Source: Nannocystis pusilla | Lineage (GTDB): Bacteria > Myxococcota_A > Polyangia > Nannocystales > Nannocystaceae | Length of the DNA stretch: 64,000 nucleotides | Assembly: GCF_020073745.1 (NCBI RefSeq) | Contig: NZ_JAIRAU010000001.1 | Location: 1,240,001 to 1,304,000 of the forward strand | Reading direction: 5' to 3' | Shown here: positions 62,800 to 64,000 of the stretch, piece after piece | Layout of the letters: the number at the start of each line of letters is the position of its first letter | Position numbering within the stretch: the first letter of the stretch is position 1 | Translations under genes and position numbers: made by a program | The notes under the pieces: model-generated | The model's input: the letters and a program-made list of their open reading frames with translations, nothing else | Database searches by the model: none | What the model was told of the DNA's origin: nothing

Positions 62800-63360
62800 T
62801 CATTTGTTCGCGGTGACCGGCTCGGTGTCGCCGCCGCGCAGACGAATGACGCCACAGGCGATGCGGGCGCCCGAGTTGCCGGCCGGTTGCGAGGTGTAGT
62901 CGTCTGGGGCGGCGTGCACCACCACCGAGCGGCCGAGGATCCCCCGCGGCCCGCTGTCGAGGGTGAACCCCTCGATGTTCATGTCGAGGGTGGTCTGCTT
63001 GCCGCTGCCGGCGCCCGCCAGGTTGCCGAGGTCGCCGGCGTGGTGCCGGGCGGCCCTGGGCGCGCCGTGGTCGGTCTTGTCGGGGTTGAAGTGCTCCCCG
63101 GCCGACTTGCCGTCGGGCGCCGAACAGTCGCCGAACTCGTGGATGTGGAACCCGTGGTCGCCGGTCTGCAGGCCGTTGATCCGCGCCTCGACGTGGACCT
63201 GGCCGCTGCTGGTCGGCGTGAACGTCACGGTGCCGTCGACGGAGCTGGACCCCAGCGGCGCCAGCTCGGCGGTGGCGGTGGCGTCGGTCTTCGACCCGCC
63301 GCAGGCGGCCGCGACGGTGGTGAGGAGGATGATCGAGGCTGTCGCGAATTCGTGAGACAT
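62800..63360 (-). CDS. sodC: Cu/Zn superoxide dismutase lipoprotein
   Basis: 186 residues from ATG 63360; the upstream residues in the frame are not part of the protein. Signal peptide with lipobox (TTVAAAC). All SodC features are visible: copper ligands in GFHIHEFGDC and EHFNPD, the zinc and bridging His loop HHAGDLGN with the downstream Asp, GFTLDSGPRGILGRSVVVHAAPDD (the last copper His), the Cys of FGDC and ARIACGVI (disulfide), and the terminal Arg (IRLRGG region). It removes superoxide in the periplasm or outer surface, where respiration and the window's hemerythrin and stress proteins would benefit. It is divergent from the gene at 63653. Confidence 0.95.
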   Translation of the reverse strand: MSHEFATASIILLTTVAAACGGSKTDATATAELAPLGSSSVDGTVTFTPTSSGQVHVEARINGLQTGDHGFHIHEFGDCSAPDGKSAGEHFNPDKTDHGAPRAARHHAGDLGNLAGAGSGKQTTLDMNIEGFTLDSGPRGILGRSVVVHAAPDDYTSQPAGNSGARIACGVIRLRGGDTEPVTANK

Positions 63361-63652
63361 GGTTTCACCAGAGGGCGCAAGGCCCGGTCGGAGGGAACTT
63401 GAGGGGGCGAGGTCGGCGCAACTATGATCGATCATGACGGGTGAGCAGGCCCCTCGCAGCCACCGGCCCGAGGCAGAGCGCCCGCCGGGGAGGCGAATCG
63501 CCGCGCCTCGGCGCCGTTGTGCCGCGGCCCGGGCGAGTGCCGCGATTCCGGGGAGATCCCCAGGCGTTGCGCAGCTCGCGGCCGCGCCGGGCGGCTGCCG
63601 CGGCGAGGAGGACGATTCGCAGGATCGAGGCTCGCCGAACTCGAATGCAGGC

Positions 63653-64000
63653 TCAGGGACGCGAGCGCGGCGAGCCCGCGAGGGCGGCCGCCGATTCGCT
63701 GAGCCCGCTGATGTCGCGGAAGATGCGGGCCTGCTCGGCGACGAAGCAGGCCCCGAGCGCGGTCGACTCGCGCTCGTTCAGGGCCCCGCGCGCCAGCGTG
63801 AACAGGCTGCTCTCCTCGTCCTGCAGGTGCTGCTGGATCGCGTCGCACAGCCCCACGATCGTCGAACGCCAGCGCGGGTCGTCCGGCGCCACGCTCTCGG
63901 CCTCGCGCAGCCGCGCGTCGAGCCGCTGGTGCTCCTCGAGGCCCAGGAGCGCCCGCTGCTGCACGCCCTTCACGTGGATCATGTAGCTGTAGAAGACGTG
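63653..64000 (-). CDS. Hemerythrin-like protein, 5' end cut by window
   Basis: The frame is open to the window edge: before the ATG at 63982 it reads HVFYSY, so the true start lies beyond base 64000. At least 115 residues are present. The helical sequence has hemerythrin-like ligands in LEEHQRLDARLREAE, CDAIQQHLQDEESSLFTLA and ARGALNERESTALG. This is a second HHE-type diiron or metal-binding helical domain, different from the one at 57801. Function as for the other: oxygen, peroxide or iron handling. It ends 292 bases before sodC, in a region without a clear gene. Confidence 0.75.
   Translation of the reverse strand, partial: HVFYSYMIHVKGVQQRALLGLEEHQRLDARLREAESVAPDDPRWRSTIVGLCDAIQQHLQDEESSLFTLARGALNERESTALGACFVAEQARIFRDISGLSESAAALAGSPRSRP

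Overview
The window is very GC-rich and gene-dense. It encodes many lipoproteins with Thr/Ser-rich linkers behind the lipobox, RCC1 and beta-propeller surface proteins, several Ser/Thr protein kinases, a MYXO-CTERM-like C-terminal anchor, and an alternative complex III plus caa3 oxidase operon. This combination points to a myxobacterium (Myxococcota), most likely in or near the Nannocystaceae. The lineage is an inference from gene content; the window has no rRNA or other marker gene. I found no tRNA, rRNA, canonical CRISPR array, transposase or phage gene.

Layout. 0-5 kb: a DUF1707 protein, an RCC1 lipoprotein, a Pro/Tyr-rich membrane protein, and a SulP transporter/beta-carbonic anhydrase pair. 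5-15 kb: a Spo0M-like protein, a zinc metallopeptidase lipoprotein, a DUF218 membrane protein, a WGR-LRR protein and an IgGFc-binding-like lipoprotein. 15-26 kb: a histidine phosphatase, folB, a thioredoxin-reductase-like flavoprotein without its CxxC, an SRPBCC/ArsR pair with a clear operator, a ferritin-like membrane protein, a PAS hybrid kinase, an NAD(P)-binding protein with a TetR regulator, and two secreted proteins. 26.5-37.3 kb: an eleven-gene minus-strand operon, actABCDEF, a 120-residue linker protein, and ctaC-D-E-F, nearly all coupled by 1-14 base overlaps. It would encode a quinol:cytochrome c reductase that passes electrons to a type A2 caa3 oxidase. 37.5-45.8 kb: a stress protein, an M23 lipoprotein, a small-ORF region, a secreted-plus-membrane gene cassette, a gene remnant, and large lipoproteins. 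45.8-51.4 kb: a degenerate repeat array and two large kinases. 51.4-64 kb: a 2OG-Fe(II) oxygenase, a FUSC transporter, a second secreted-plus-membrane cassette with a FUSC remnant, a FAD/Rieske oxidoreductase, a KGG stress protein, two hemerythrin-like proteins, a glycosyltransferase, a NarX-type kinase with two LuxR-type response regulators, and sodC.

Three structures are not explained by ordinary genes. First, a family of self-complementary 10-mers (about RGRCATGYYC) recurs at about a dozen loci, with neighbouring units separated by 4 bases (14-base period) and runs of up to six units; as RNA, adjacent units would fold into hairpins with 4-base, often GNRA, loops. Second, a degenerate array of about 12 units, roughly 48 bases apart, lies between 45904 and 46465. 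Third, two cassettes (40224-41521 and 54364-55089), each a secreted protein followed by a related small membrane protein, both sit beside a 5'-truncated remnant of a gene whose intact copy is still nearby. This suggests repeated replacement of a tandem gene copy by a mobile two-gene unit.
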